Of a stretch of DNA of 18,653 nt, positions 1 to 7,114 are shown piece by piece. The position numbers and the translations under genes are program-made. Source of the stretch: Lentisphaerota bacterium (GTDB lineage Bacteria > Verrucomicrobiota > Kiritimatiellia > RFP12 > UBA3636); assembly GCA_022837245.1 (NCBI GenBank), contig JALHHX010000028.1:1-18653 (forward strand), in the 5' to 3' direction. Numbering within the stretch: the stretch's first letter is position 1; each line of letters starts with the position of its first letter. The notes beneath the pieces were generated by a model, which saw nothing but the letters and a program-made list of their open reading frames with translations, had not been told where the DNA came from and ran no database searches.

Positions 1-543
1 GACGAATATGTGGGCTTGCCGATCTCTCACCCCGCGTCGTTCCGCCATTACCTCTGGAAGCGCTTCGTCTCCAAACTCCCCCTCCCCCCCGCGGCATTCC
101 ACTACATCAACGGCGAGGGAGACCCCGAGGCCGAGTGCGTCCGAGTCGGCAAGCTCATCAAAGCCGCCCCGATCGACGTCGCGTTCGTGGGCATCGGCGA
201 AAACGGACACCTCGCGTTCAACGATCCGCCAGCCGATTTCAAAACGAAGAAGGCGTACCTTGTAGTGAATCTCGACACCGCCTGCCGCAACCAGCAACTC
301 GGCGAAGGCTGGTTCAAGACACTCTCCGACGTGCCCAAGCAGGCGATTTCGATGTCCATCAGCCAGATCATGGCGGCCAAAACGATTGTCTGCACAGTTC
401 CTGACGAGCGCAAGGCCCAGGCAGTCAAAGACTGCATAGAAGGCGAGATAACGAACATGCATCCGGCATCCATCCTGCAGAAGCACCCCGACACGGCCTT
501 CTTCATGGACAAGCCCGCCGCATCTCTCCTTAAAACCAAATAA
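1..543 (+). CDS. nagB: Glucosamine-6-phosphate deaminase, C-terminal 180 residues (5' end outside window)
   Basis: Converts glucosamine-6-phosphate to fructose-6-phosphate and ammonia, the last step of cytoplasmic amino-sugar catabolism. The frame is open from base 1, so the true start lies upstream. The window opens on DEYVG, whose Asp matches the catalytic Asp72 of E. coli NagB. The second active-site block is GIGENGHLAFNDPP, with His at partial residue 70 (E. coli His143). The E. coli Asp141 position is Asn, as in Bacillus-type enzymes, and the Glu148 position is Asp (residue 75). Further family landmarks are the GEGWF segment near residue 101 and the EGEI..MHPASILQKHP block near 148-163. 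The stop TAA at 541-543 is followed at once by a possible TTG start of a small ORF, then by a PHP phosphoesterase gene. The family assignment is firm. A relaxed NagB-like sugar-phosphate isomerase is the main alternative. Confidence 0.92.
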   Translation, partial: DEYVGLPISHPASFRHYLWKRFVSKLPLPPAAFHYINGEGDPEAECVRVGKLIKAAPIDVAFVGIGENGHLAFNDPPADFKTKKAYLVVNLDTACRNQQLGEGWFKTLSDVPKQAISMSISQIMAAKTIVCTVPDERKAQAVKDCIEGEITNMHPASILQKHPDTAFFMDKPAASLLKTK

Positions 544-705
544 TTGTTGGACCTGGAACTTAAACCCGATTTCGGAAAAGTCCGTAGGCGATGGGATCGC
601 CATTGGCTGTATGTGGATGGCGTAAAAGACATACGAACACGTGACGAGGCAGAGGTGTTTTTCGAGGAATGGGACCGCACGGAGGACGACACGCGAATGG
701 TATGA
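544..705 (+). CDS. Probable small acidic protein (about 53 aa), non-ATG start
   Basis: The frame stays open from TTG codons at 544 and 547, directly behind the nagB stop, to a TGA at 703-705, four bases before the ATG of the next gene. The product is rich in Trp, Asp, Glu and Arg, includes WLYVDGVKDIRTRDEAEVFF, and ends in an acidic tail. That composition looks protein-like rather than random. No family is recognised. No clear Shine-Dalgarno precedes the TTG, so translation would rely on coupling to nagB termination. GTG codons at 613 and 655 are shorter alternatives. Its exact fit between two genes of one apparent operon is the main support. The alternative is a non-coding spacer that happens to be open. 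Confidence 0.4.
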   Translation: MLDLELKPDFGKVRRRWDRHWLYVDGVKDIRTRDEAEVFFEEWDRTEDDTRMV

Positions 706-709
706 CACC

Positions 710-1597
710 ATGACACAGAAAACCGCCGTTTACGACCTGCACCTTCACACCGGATGGAGTTACGACGCCACGGCTTCCGTTGCGGCGTATTTCAAGGCGG
801 CGCGCCGACTAGGCGTCCGCTGCATTGCCATAACGGACCACCATCTGGCGGACGGCCTGGACGAGGTGCAAACGGAGGCGCGCGGTTACCCGGAAATCCG
901 GGTAATCAGAGCCTCGGAAATCACCGTTCAAACGACATACGGCCCAATTGATTTGCTCTGCTACGGCTTGCCGGACCCCATCCCGGCCAATTTGGAGGCT
1001 GTCTTCGACTTATATAGACGGTGGCAGCGTGATTATGGCTCGGCCATAAGCGGGGGAATGCGCGCTCTGGGTTTTTCGTTCACCGAGGAACAGAGGCTTG
1101 ATCTGCTTGCCACCTACCGCCCCGCGCGCGCCATTGCGTCGCAGGGCGCCACTCACGTCCGCAACAATGTGCTGCGCGATCATTTTCTCGCCAACGGGTT
1201 CATAAACGGCCCGGAGGAGTACGGCCACTTCATGCAGCGCCTAGGAGAGGTGGCGGCTTTGCCGCCATACCCCGCCGTTTCCGATGTCGTGCCCGCATTG
1301 AAAGACGCGGAGTGCATGATCGTGATCGCGCACCCATATGGCTATTTCCTCGGACACGATCCGAGGCGCATGGACGCCCTCCGCGAAATATGCGGGCTGG
1401 ACGGAATCGAGTGCGCGCATCCGGGCGTGCCTCCGGAATACGGCAAGCGCTACAGCGCCTATTGCGAGCGCCACGGCCTTTTCCGGACAGGCGGGTCGGA
1501 CTGCCACGACGAATCCAGCATCGACGAACATTTCGCAAGACATGACGGTCCGGCATACTGGCTCGAGGATTTCCTAAACGCCCTAGACAGACGGTAA
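710..1597 (+). CDS. PHP-domain metal-dependent phosphoesterase
   Basis: A 295-residue cytoplasmic protein of the PHP superfamily, which hydrolyses phosphoesters with a bound metal cluster. Metal-ligand motifs are present: DLHLHT (His11, His13), ITDHH (Asp43, His44), ASE (Glu70), IAHPYGY (His208) and GSDCHD (Asp264, His266). The domain therefore looks complete and active. The family includes nucleoside 3',5'-bisphosphate phosphatases, histidinol phosphatase and polymerase-associated PHP domains, and the sequence does not say which substrate applies. ATG at 710 was chosen because the protein then begins eight residues before the first motif. An in-frame GTG at 641 would add an Arg-rich, unconserved-looking extension. 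No strong ribosome-binding site is visible; GGAGG at 681-685 lies about 24 nt upstream. It follows nagB and the small ORF on the same strand, which hints at a role in sugar-phosphate turnover. Confidence 0.85.
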   Translation: MTQKTAVYDLHLHTGWSYDATASVAAYFKAARRLGVRCIAITDHHLADGLDEVQTEARGYPEIRVIRASEITVQTTYGPIDLLCYGLPDPIPANLEAVFDLYRRWQRDYGSAISGGMRALGFSFTEEQRLDLLATYRPARAIASQGATHVRNNVLRDHFLANGFINGPEEYGHFMQRLGEVAALPPYPAVSDVVPALKDAECMIVIAHPYGYFLGHDPRRMDALREICGLDGIECAHPGVPPEYGKRYSAYCERHGLFRTGGSDCHDESSIDEHFARHDGPAYWLEDFLNALDRR

Positions 1598-1608
1598 CAG
1601 ACAGCGGC

Positions 1609-2379
1609 TCAGTAAACTGCCACACGCGCTTGGCGGAGCGCTTTCTGGTAATCCTCCGGCAACGGAGCGTCGGTGACGAGCGCATTGACATTGCGAATCC
1701 GCGCGAAGGTGTATGGCATGCTGCTTTTGAGCTTCGTGGAATCCATGAGCACAACTACATGCTGCGCGCGGCGGATCACAAGACGCTTGAGCTCCGCCTC
1801 GTAGTAGTCGCCGCACGAGAACCCGCTCGTGAGCGAAAACGCACTCGCTGCCATGAAGGCGATTTCGATGTTGAGCGTCTTTACATATTCCACGGCGTTG
1901 AAGCCGGAGAGCGTGAGCGTGTCGCGGTTGAGCTGTCCGCCCGTGAGGTTGATTTTGACTCCATGGTTTTTGGCGAGTTCTAGCGCGATGTTGGGCGCGG
2001 GAGTCAGCACAAAAAAGTTTTGGTCGGGAAGGCGCTGCGCGAAACACATGCAGGTGGTTCCGGAATCGATGTAGATTGAGCGGCCGGGATTGAGGAGCCG
2101 CGCGGCCTTGTCGGCTATATCGAACTTCGCCTCGGTGTTGGCGGCCTGACGCTGCGTGTACGCCGCCTCTTTCAAAATGGATAGTTGCGCGATGGACTTG
2201 GCACCACCCCGGATGCGCACGATAGTTCCGTCGCGCTCCAGATGCTCGAGGTCGCGACGGATCGTCATGCTTGAAACCTCTGGACAGCGTTCATGCAGCT
2301 CCTCGAGGGTGACCTCTCCCCTGGATTGTATGTGCTGGTTGATGTTTGCACGGCGCTCGGATGGGTTTTTCGCGTTCAT
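1609..2379 (-). CDS. DeoR/GlpR-family transcriptional regulator
   Basis: A 256-residue cytoplasmic regulator. Residues 6-58 form the winged helix-turn-helix: SERRANINQHIQ, then VTLEELHERCPEVSSMTIRR with the DeoR signature SxxTIRRDLxxLExxG, followed by the RxRGGA wing. Residues 75-235 are the DeoR C-terminal sensor domain of the ISOCOT fold, with IDSGTT (104-109), LTGGQLN (145-151) and a late MDSTK segment. Such proteins usually repress sugar or sugar-phosphate catabolic genes and are released by a phosphorylated sugar. It is divergent from the sorbose-1-phosphate-reductase-like gene and convergent with the PHP gene (11-nt gap), so either the dehydrogenase or the nagB-PHP group could be a target. 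The ATG at 2379 gives a normal N-terminus and sits about 32 nt behind a good promoter. The effector is unknown. Confidence 0.9.
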   Translation of the reverse strand: MNAKNPSERRANINQHIQSRGEVTLEELHERCPEVSSMTIRRDLEHLERDGTIVRIRGGAKSIAQLSILKEAAYTQRQAANTEAKFDIADKAARLLNPGRSIYIDSGTTCMCFAQRLPDQNFFVLTPAPNIALELAKNHGVKINLTGGQLNRDTLTLSGFNAVEYVKTLNIEIAFMAASAFSLTSGFSCGDYYEAELKRLVIRRAQHVVVLMDSTKLKSSMPYTFARIRNVNALVTDAPLPEDYQKALRQARVAVY

Positions 2380-2417
2380 TCTCGTGTTGTTTTGATGTTA
2401 ATTTGAACCGGCCGAAC

Positions 2418-2446
2418 ATTCTACCACAACACTGGTTTGGAGACAA
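2418..2446 (-). promoter_or_regulatory. Sigma70-type promoter of the DeoR-family gene
   Basis: On the minus strand a TTGTCT -35 box (plus-strand 2441-2446) is followed after exactly 17 bases by a TAGAAT -10 box (2418-2423). Transcription would start near 2411, giving a leader of about 32 nt before the ATG at 2379. The spacing and hexamers are good, but this is a reading by eye. Confidence 0.6.
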
Positions 2447-2447
2447 G

Positions 2448-2475
2448 AAGCGGTTTGACAACGCTGCAACCGCTT
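2448..2475. promoter_or_regulatory. Inverted repeat AAGCGGTT-N12-AACCGCTT, candidate operator
   Basis: AAGCGGTT at 2448-2455 is matched by its perfect reverse complement AACCGCTT at 2468-2475. The half-sites are 20 bp centre to centre, about two helical turns. The repeat lies one base upstream of the minus-strand -35 box of the DeoR-family gene, in the divergent intergenic region. A dimeric regulator, possibly the DeoR protein itself, could bind here. The assignment to that protein is inference. Confidence 0.4.
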
Positions 2476-2541
2476 GAACTGCAAGCATTTGGATACAACC
2501 CACTTTCCAAGCTGAAAAAGCCGCGGTCTTAGCGCACCACT

Positions 2542-2591
2542 AATGTCACTTATTGCGAAAAACCCGGAATCCGATGCGACATCGTGACATT
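2542..2591. promoter_or_regulatory. Inverted repeat AATGTCAC-N34-GTGACATT upstream of the dehydrogenase promoter
   Basis: AATGTCAC at 2542-2549 is matched perfectly by GTGACATT at 2584-2591. The centres are 42 bp apart, four helical turns, and the right arm ends six bases before the -35 box of the plus-strand promoter. The position suits an activator site or a pair of looping operator half-sites. The bound factor is not known, and a chance 8-bp repeat remains possible. Confidence 0.35.
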
Positions 2592-2597
2592 TTTATG

Positions 2598-2626
2598 TTA
2601 ACAATTCACATCGTTTGTGGTACGAT
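2598..2626 (+). promoter_or_regulatory. Sigma70-type promoter of the sorbose-1-phosphate-reductase-like gene
   Basis: TTAACA at 2598-2603 and TACGAT at 2621-2626 are separated by exactly 17 bases. A start near 2633 would leave a leader of about 43 nt before the ATG at 2676. This supports the shorter start for the dehydrogenase, because the longer open frame beginning at 2553 would lie mostly upstream of this promoter. Confidence 0.55.
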
Positions 2627-2675
2627 GCGGCCTTTCAAAAAACGGAAGCATCAAAACGCAGATTGGAAACCCTTT

Positions 2676-3944
2676 ATGAAAACAAAAGCAGTCAGACTTT
2701 ACGGCAAGCGGGATCTTCGTCTAGAGGAGTTTGAACTCCCCGCGATCAAAGACGACGAAATTCTCGCGAAGGTTATTTCAGACAGCATATGCATGTCATC
2801 TTACAAGGCGGCCGAGCAGGGCGAGGCACATAAACGCGTGCCCAAGAACGTCGCCACTAACCCGATCATAATCGGCCACGAATTCTGTGGCGAGATAGTG
2901 GAGGTCGGTGCCAAATGGGCGCATCAGTTCAAGACCGGCGAGAAGTTCGCGATCCAGCCCGCCATGAACCATCCCGACAACGTGTACGCCGCTCCCGGGT
3001 ATTCCTTCGAGTACATCGGCGGCTCGGCGACTTACGTGGTAATCCCTTCTAAAGTGATGGAGCGCGACTGCCTGCTACACTACAAAGGAGATGCATTCTA
3101 CTTCGGATCGCTGGGCGAGCCGATGTCCTGCATCGTTGGCGGGTTCAACGTCAACTACCACTACGCCCGCCCCGGCAGCTACGAACACAAGATGGGCATA
3201 TGCGAAGGCGGCAACATGGCAATGCTCGCGGGAGTGGGGCCCATGGGTCTAGGCGCGATAGACTTCGCGCTCCACGGCCCACGCCGCCCGAAGCTGCTCG
3301 TAGTGACAGATATCAACCCAGACCGCCTGGCGCGCGCCGAATCCATATATTCCCCCGAGGAAGCCGCGCGCAACGGCGTCAAACTGATCTACATGAACAC
3401 GGCTGGAGTGACGGATGTGGTCGCCGAATTGCTGAAACTGACCGATGGCAAGGGCTACAACGACGTGTTCGTATTCGCTCCTGTCGCCCCGGTCGTCGAG
3501 CAGGGCGGCGCCATACTCGGGTACGACGGTTGCCTGAACTTCTTCGCAGGTCCGACCGATCCGGCGTTCAGCGCAAAATTCAACTTCTACAACGTCCACT
3601 ACAACCTGACGCACGTGGCGGCGAACAGCGGCGGCACTACGGAGGATCTGATCGAGGCGCTTGACGTGATGGCTAAGGGAATGGTCGATCCCTCATCCAT
3701 GATCACGCACATTGGCGGCCTCGACAGCGTCATTGAAACGACCCTCAACCTCCCCAACATCCCGGGCGGCAAGAAGCTCATGTACACCCAGATCAGCATG
3801 CCGCTTACGGCGATCGCCGATTTCAAGAAACTCGGCTCTGAAGACCACGTTTTCGCCAAGCTCGCGGAGATCGTGGCAGCAAACAACAACATCTGGTGCG
3901 CCGAAGCTGAAAAATTCCTGCTGGCAAACGCGAAGGCGATATAA
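2676..3944 (+). CDS. Zinc-dependent medium-chain dehydrogenase, L-sorbose-1-phosphate reductase-like
   Basis: A 422-residue cytoplasmic NAD(P)-dependent oxidoreductase of the MDR superfamily. Overall it resembles SorE-type L-sorbose-1-phosphate reductases, which convert sorbose-1-phosphate to a hexitol phosphate. Likely catalytic zinc ligands are Cys39 (DSICMSS), His68-Glu69 (IIGHEF) and Glu148 (LGEPMSC). The four-cysteine structural zinc loop of classical alcohol dehydrogenases is absent. The Rossmann motif is GVGPMG (186-191), and Asp212 at the end of the second strand favours NAD(H). ATG 2676 was chosen because the MDR fold begins there and a promoter ends about 50 nt upstream. The open frame running back to 2553 adds a Lys/Arg-rich stretch with no family match. 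The gene is divergent from the DeoR-type regulator, its likely controller. The substrate could be another ketose or polyol phosphate. Confidence 0.85.
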   Translation: MKTKAVRLYGKRDLRLEEFELPAIKDDEILAKVISDSICMSSYKAAEQGEAHKRVPKNVATNPIIIGHEFCGEIVEVGAKWAHQFKTGEKFAIQPAMNHPDNVYAAPGYSFEYIGGSATYVVIPSKVMERDCLLHYKGDAFYFGSLGEPMSCIVGGFNVNYHYARPGSYEHKMGICEGGNMAMLAGVGPMGLGAIDFALHGPRRPKLLVVTDINPDRLARAESIYSPEEAARNGVKLIYMNTAGVTDVVAELLKLTDGKGYNDVFVFAPVAPVVEQGGAILGYDGCLNFFAGPTDPAFSAKFNFYNVHYNLTHVAANSGGTTEDLIEALDVMAKGMVDPSSMITHIGGLDSVIETTLNLPNIPGGKKLMYTQISMPLTAIADFKKLGSEDHVFAKLAEIVAANNNIWCAEAEKFLLANAKAI

Positions 3945-4009
3945 CGGCAAAACACGCCTGCCAGCCAGCGTTAGGCGAATACATGTACTAGTGCGCAATG
4001 AGTTGCGGA

Positions 4010-4039
4010 GCCGCGCAGCGGCAGGATCCCCACCCTGCC
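4010..4039 (+). terminator. Overlapping GC-rich hairpins downstream of the dehydrogenase gene, weak terminator candidate
   Basis: GCCGC (4010-4014) pairs with GCGGC (4018-4022) around a GCA loop. GGCAGG (4020-4025) pairs with CCTGCC (4034-4039) around an 8-base loop. The two stems share bases 4020-4022, so they exclude each other. They lie 65-95 nt after the dehydrogenase stop. No run of T follows, so this is not a classical intrinsic terminator. The rest of the 269-nt gap (3945-4213) holds a possible promoter and otherwise nothing recognised. Confidence 0.3.
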
Positions 4040-4056
4040 ACGGCGTTATTGTAAAC

Positions 4057-4083
4057 TTGAAAAAGAATTCAAGGTTATATAAT
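4057..4083 (+). promoter_or_regulatory. Possible promoter of the SHD1-domain gene
   Basis: A perfect TATAAT at 4078-4083 is preceded by TTGAAA at 4057-4062 with a 15-base spacer, which is shorter than ideal (CTTGAA with 16 bases is the alternative reading). Transcription would start near 4090 and leave a leader of about 124 nt before the ATG at 4214. The stretch is AT-rich against a GC-rich background. Confidence 0.4.
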
Positions 4084-4213
4084 CATAAAGCGGTGACCGA
4101 GTCATCTCCGGGGCATCTTTCATCACATGCGGCGCATTGACAAAAGTCACAGGATATGCGAGCCTGTCGATGTACTGATTTTGGGATAGCAGTCATGCTC
4201 GGGAACAGATAAG

Positions 4214-4945
4214 ATGAAATATGCGATGACAACATTACTCTCCGCGTTATCAATATCCGCCTCTTTGGTCCGTGGGGAGATGCAGACCTGGACGGACGCG
4301 GCAGGCGTTTCAATTGAAGCCGAATACGCGGGACGCAACGGCGACGTGATCAAGCTTCGCGACGCGAATGGACGTGAGGCGTCGTTCAAGCTCACCGCGC
4401 TTTCGCCGGAGAGCCAGGCGCAAATTCCGGCTGAAACCGGGAAGCCCAAAGATCCTGCCCCGGCCGTCTCCACAAAACCAAGGCCAGTAGGCGCGATTGA
4501 CCTCCCGTCTGAAGAGGATATAGCAGCATTTAAGACCGATTATACCAACGATGATGGAAGCATGCTGCGATTCCATGCCAATATCGGCCCTAAGCGCCTC
4601 ACGAACGAAGAAAAAGAGGAGAGTTACAAATCTGGAAAGATCTTGTACCGCATCACATGCAACTTCACCCGCATCAGCAAAAGCGGATCTAAGATGACCG
4701 AAAGGGATGTGGGAGGCAGTGTGAATATCGTGGTCCTGGATCCGTTCGGCGATATGATTTTCTCAAAAAAGGCAAGCCTCTCGGGACTCTCGAGCAAAGG
4801 TGGAGGCAAGAGCGGACTTTTCGGAGAGGTAAAGAAGTCCGGCCAATATACGGCATATATCTGGATGGAATATCAGGGGCAGCTTTTCGGGACGGTTGAC
4901 ACGACAAACCTCAAGAAGACCGCCAAACCTATTTGGATGAAGTAG
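4214..4945 (+). CDS. Exported SHD1-like domain protein of unknown function
   Basis: A 243-residue protein with a signal peptide (about residues 1-21: short basic start, hydrophobic TLLSALSISASLV), so probably periplasmic or outer-envelope. Residues 24-72 (QTWTDAAGVSIEAEYAG through KLTALSPESQ) match the SHD1-like pattern RxWTDxxGxxxxAxxxxxxxxxVxLxxxxG-xxLSxxDQ, which is widespread in exported proteins of Planctomycetes and Verrucomicrobia. A Pro/Lys-rich linker follows (73-98). A second region of about 140 residues (TDYTNDDGSMLRF to KPIWMK) looks beta-rich and is not recognised. The start at 4214 gives the signal peptide; the ribosome-binding site is weak. The gene stands alone on the plus strand, and its last 17 bases overlap the end of the convergent GH42-like gene. 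Role unknown; the SHD1 assignment is moderately sure. Confidence 0.75.
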   Translation: MKYAMTTLLSALSISASLVRGEMQTWTDAAGVSIEAEYAGRNGDVIKLRDANGREASFKLTALSPESQAQIPAETGKPKDPAPAVSTKPRPVGAIDLPSEEDIAAFKTDYTNDDGSMLRFHANIGPKRLTNEEKEESYKSGKILYRITCNFTRISKSGSKMTERDVGGSVNIVVLDPFGDMIFSKKASLSGLSSKGGGKSGLFGEVKKSGQYTAYIWMEYQGQLFGTVDTTNLKKTAKPIWMK

Positions 4946-7064
4946 GGGCATCCACCAGAACGATCTCACCGGCATTCGGCTGCAGGACGATGCGGAAGGC
5001 GCTTTCTTCAACAGGGAGGGGTTTGCCTGATAAGGCGTCTCTGGCGGAAGGTTTGGCGACGCCGGGAATTGACACGCGAATGTCCGCCGCCTCAGCGCCA
5101 CGGTTGAATAGCAGGAGCCCATGCGCGCCGTCCGCTGCTTCCGCGTGCGTTATTTCAATGCCCCCCACGTGCGCCCCCGTGGCAGAGTCCACACCCTGAC
5201 ACGAAGGGTGCACTCCTGCCTCTTCGAAAAGAATTCGCGGGAGGACACCGGCCGACCCTGAAAAGCGTATGACCGAACCATTGCCTATTCTAAATGTTTG
5301 CGTTTTTGTCTCGGCTGCTCCCAATTCATTTGTGCTTGATGAAGCATATGAAAAAGCGTTTGTCGCGGCGCGTCCGTATTCGTTCACGGCGAGCGCGCCG
5401 GGTGAGAGAAGTACGATGCCGCCATTGGATGTGAATTCATGCAATAGCCTCGGGGTGTCCGCATATGTGGCATATGAGGAGTCTGTGACGACTATGGCCT
5501 TGAGCCCGTTTGTGGACGATGTGCCCAGTTGCTCTTCGAGGATCACAGAGTTTTTGACATGGGCAAACGAAAGGGCGTCGACGGCGGCCTCGTCGGACAA
5601 ATCGACTGCGATTTCACGACCCGCGGAGGTGGCGGAGAGCCTGTCGGATGGACGCGAGTAGAGGACGGCGATCTGTGTTCCCCGCTCGATGTTGGGAACG
5701 GAGAAAATACCTCCAGCAGCCAAAATGGCTTTTTTCGCATCGCGGATTCCCGTCAGTGCCTCGGTAGGAACGGCGTATGGGTTCATAAAGTAATCTGGGT
5801 TTTTCGCTGCGTAATCCCTGCCTGCTTTTTCAGTTTCGGCGGTGTCGAGCACGGTAGAGCCGGAAGCAGTGCGTGTGTAGCGGATCCACTCGCGCGCTCC
5901 GCGCCTCCATTCCCTCACGTATGCTCCGGCATAGCCGCGTGCGAATTGCGAGAGGATGACGTTGCGGGTCTTGGTGGCGGATTGACCGATAGTGACGTCG
6001 GGCGAAAAAACTGGTTTGCCATCCGCAATCGCCAGCATGTACTTTGAGCAGAACAGCGGGTTGCCGGCATCTGCGGGGGCGCACAGTATCTGCATTTGCC
6101 GGGCGGCGGCATAGTGGTCTATGCCGGTGGGCCGGACGGATTGCGGCTGGAAGCAAACGGCTGCGTTGGTATTGCCTGCAGCAGCCCTGATCTCGGTGAC
6201 TGACGCTGAGCAGAGGTCGGCGAATTTCGTTTCGAGGAACTTCGTGTACTCGATGTAGGCGGCGACATTGTTCGTCGATGTGGCCTGCTGGCGGACTTGT
6301 GTGAAAGTACGCAAGTCGGTTCCCAGAGCTTTGTTCAGCGTGTTGACATCGCCATACTTTTTCGTGACATAGTTGCTGAAAGTGCGCGTGGCGGCGGGGC
6401 TGGCGTCGAAGAAGTCGGCAGAGGCAAAAATACGGAATGCGAACGGGGTGGCGCCGTGCTTCGCATAATATGCGGTGTCGGTGCGCCATATCGTTTTCCA
6501 GAGTTGGACTCCCTCGGGCGTGACGACACTGTAGGGAACTCCGTGCGCCGCACCGTCGAACCAGCAGAATTCGCTTGGGTTTACGTCTTCCATCACGGGG
6601 AAATTGGCGTGGGAGTAATCCTCAATGGCGAGTTCGCCAAGAATCGGAAGGCCTGAACCGATGATGCGGCTTAGCGCCGCCATGTTGCGCCTTGGCAGGG
6701 CGCGCGGTCGATATATTTTGCGCCAAGTGCGTGCCGGCACGATGCCGAACGAGTCAATTCCGATGCGCTGGGAATCGGTGTAGTCCGGAAGCGTTTCGTA
6801 CGCCCAGGCATCAGCCTGATCGTAGCCCGTTGCGCTCACTCCAGCGTCGCGGTCGGCGCCTTCGTGGATGACCGAGCCGATGATGAAGCGCGGCGCACCG
6901 TTTGCGAAGATTGCGCCGTCGCGCAATTCTAGGATGGCGCTTTGCGGGAATTTTTCGTCCTCCGAGAGCGCGGAGACCTCGGGGAAAGCGCCGGAAAAAG
7001 CTAGAGACTGCAAGCATAATCCCCAGAATAGAAATACGGTTTTAGTTAAGCTTTTGAATGGCAT
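4929..7064 (-). CDS. Exported GH42-like beta-galactosidase-family protein, catalytic residues in doubt
   Basis: A 711-residue protein with a signal peptide (Lys4 and Lys8, then a hydrophobic TVFLFWGLCLQSLAF). The N-terminal half resembles clan-A glycoside hydrolases of the GH42 type. Evidence is the opening GAIFANGAPRFIIG and the helix signature KKYGDVNTLNKALGTDL (about 235-251), which matches the GH42 pattern KYGxxxxLNxAWGTxF. A C-terminal region with IAVLYSRPSD, LKAIVVTDSSYATYAD and FTSNGGIVLLSPGAL resembles the class I glutamine-amidotransferase-like trimerisation domain of GH42 enzymes. The segment expected to carry the acid/base Asn-Glu pair reads FASADFFDASP and lacks that pair, so activity is uncertain. 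ATG 7064 was chosen over TTG 7118 because it starts the signal peptide and follows a purine-rich AAGGGTGGGA. It lies 50 nt downstream of the Sel1 gene, probably one transcript. Confidence 0.7.
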   Translation of the reverse strand: MPFKSLTKTVFLFWGLCLQSLAFSGAFPEVSALSEDEKFPQSAILELRDGAIFANGAPRFIIGSVIHEGADRDAGVSATGYDQADAWAYETLPDYTDSQRIGIDSFGIVPARTWRKIYRPRALPRRNMAALSRIIGSGLPILGELAIEDYSHANFPVMEDVNPSEFCWFDGAAHGVPYSVVTPEGVQLWKTIWRTDTAYYAKHGATPFAFRIFASADFFDASPAATRTFSNYVTKKYGDVNTLNKALGTDLRTFTQVRQQATSTNNVAAYIEYTKFLETKFADLCSASVTEIRAAAGNTNAAVCFQPQSVRPTGIDHYAAARQMQILCAPADAGNPLFCSKYMLAIADGKPVFSPDVTIGQSATKTRNVILSQFARGYAGAYVREWRRGAREWIRYTRTASGSTVLDTAETEKAGRDYAAKNPDYFMNPYAVPTEALTGIRDAKKAILAAGGIFSVPNIERGTQIAVLYSRPSDRLSATSAGREIAVDLSDEAAVDALSFAHVKNSVILEEQLGTSSTNGLKAIVVTDSSYATYADTPRLLHEFTSNGGIVLLSPGALAVNEYGRAATNAFSYASSSTNELGAAETKTQTFRIGNGSVIRFSGSAGVLPRILFEEAGVHPSCQGVDSATGAHVGGIEITHAEAADGAHGLLLFNRGAEAADIRVSIPGVAKPSARDALSGKPLPVEESAFRIVLQPNAGEIVLVDAPTSSK

Positions 7065-7114
7065 TCCCACCCTTGTTATTGCTGAGTTCTTTTGCCTGAT
7101 GTGACTGGGGCGAA

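Noticed and set aside
102..716. 204-codon minus-strand open frame.
   Set aside because: Antisense to nagB and the small ORF; Ser/Arg-rich with no family features.
2553..2675. N-terminal extension of the dehydrogenase to 2553.
   Set aside because: It lies over the inverted repeat and promoter, has a basic composition with no family match, and the MDR fold starts at 2676.
4137..4142. Perfect TTGACA in the SHD1 leader.
   Set aside because: No acceptable -10 box at 16-18 bases downstream.
4127..4189. Possible 20-residue leader peptide (ATG 4127 to TAG 4189) before the SHD1 gene.
   Set aside because: No ribosome-binding site, no regulatory residue run, and such short frames arise by chance.
5529..6047. 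172-codon plus-strand open frame.
   Set aside because: Antisense to the GH42-like gene, no recognisable domain, no ribosome-binding site.
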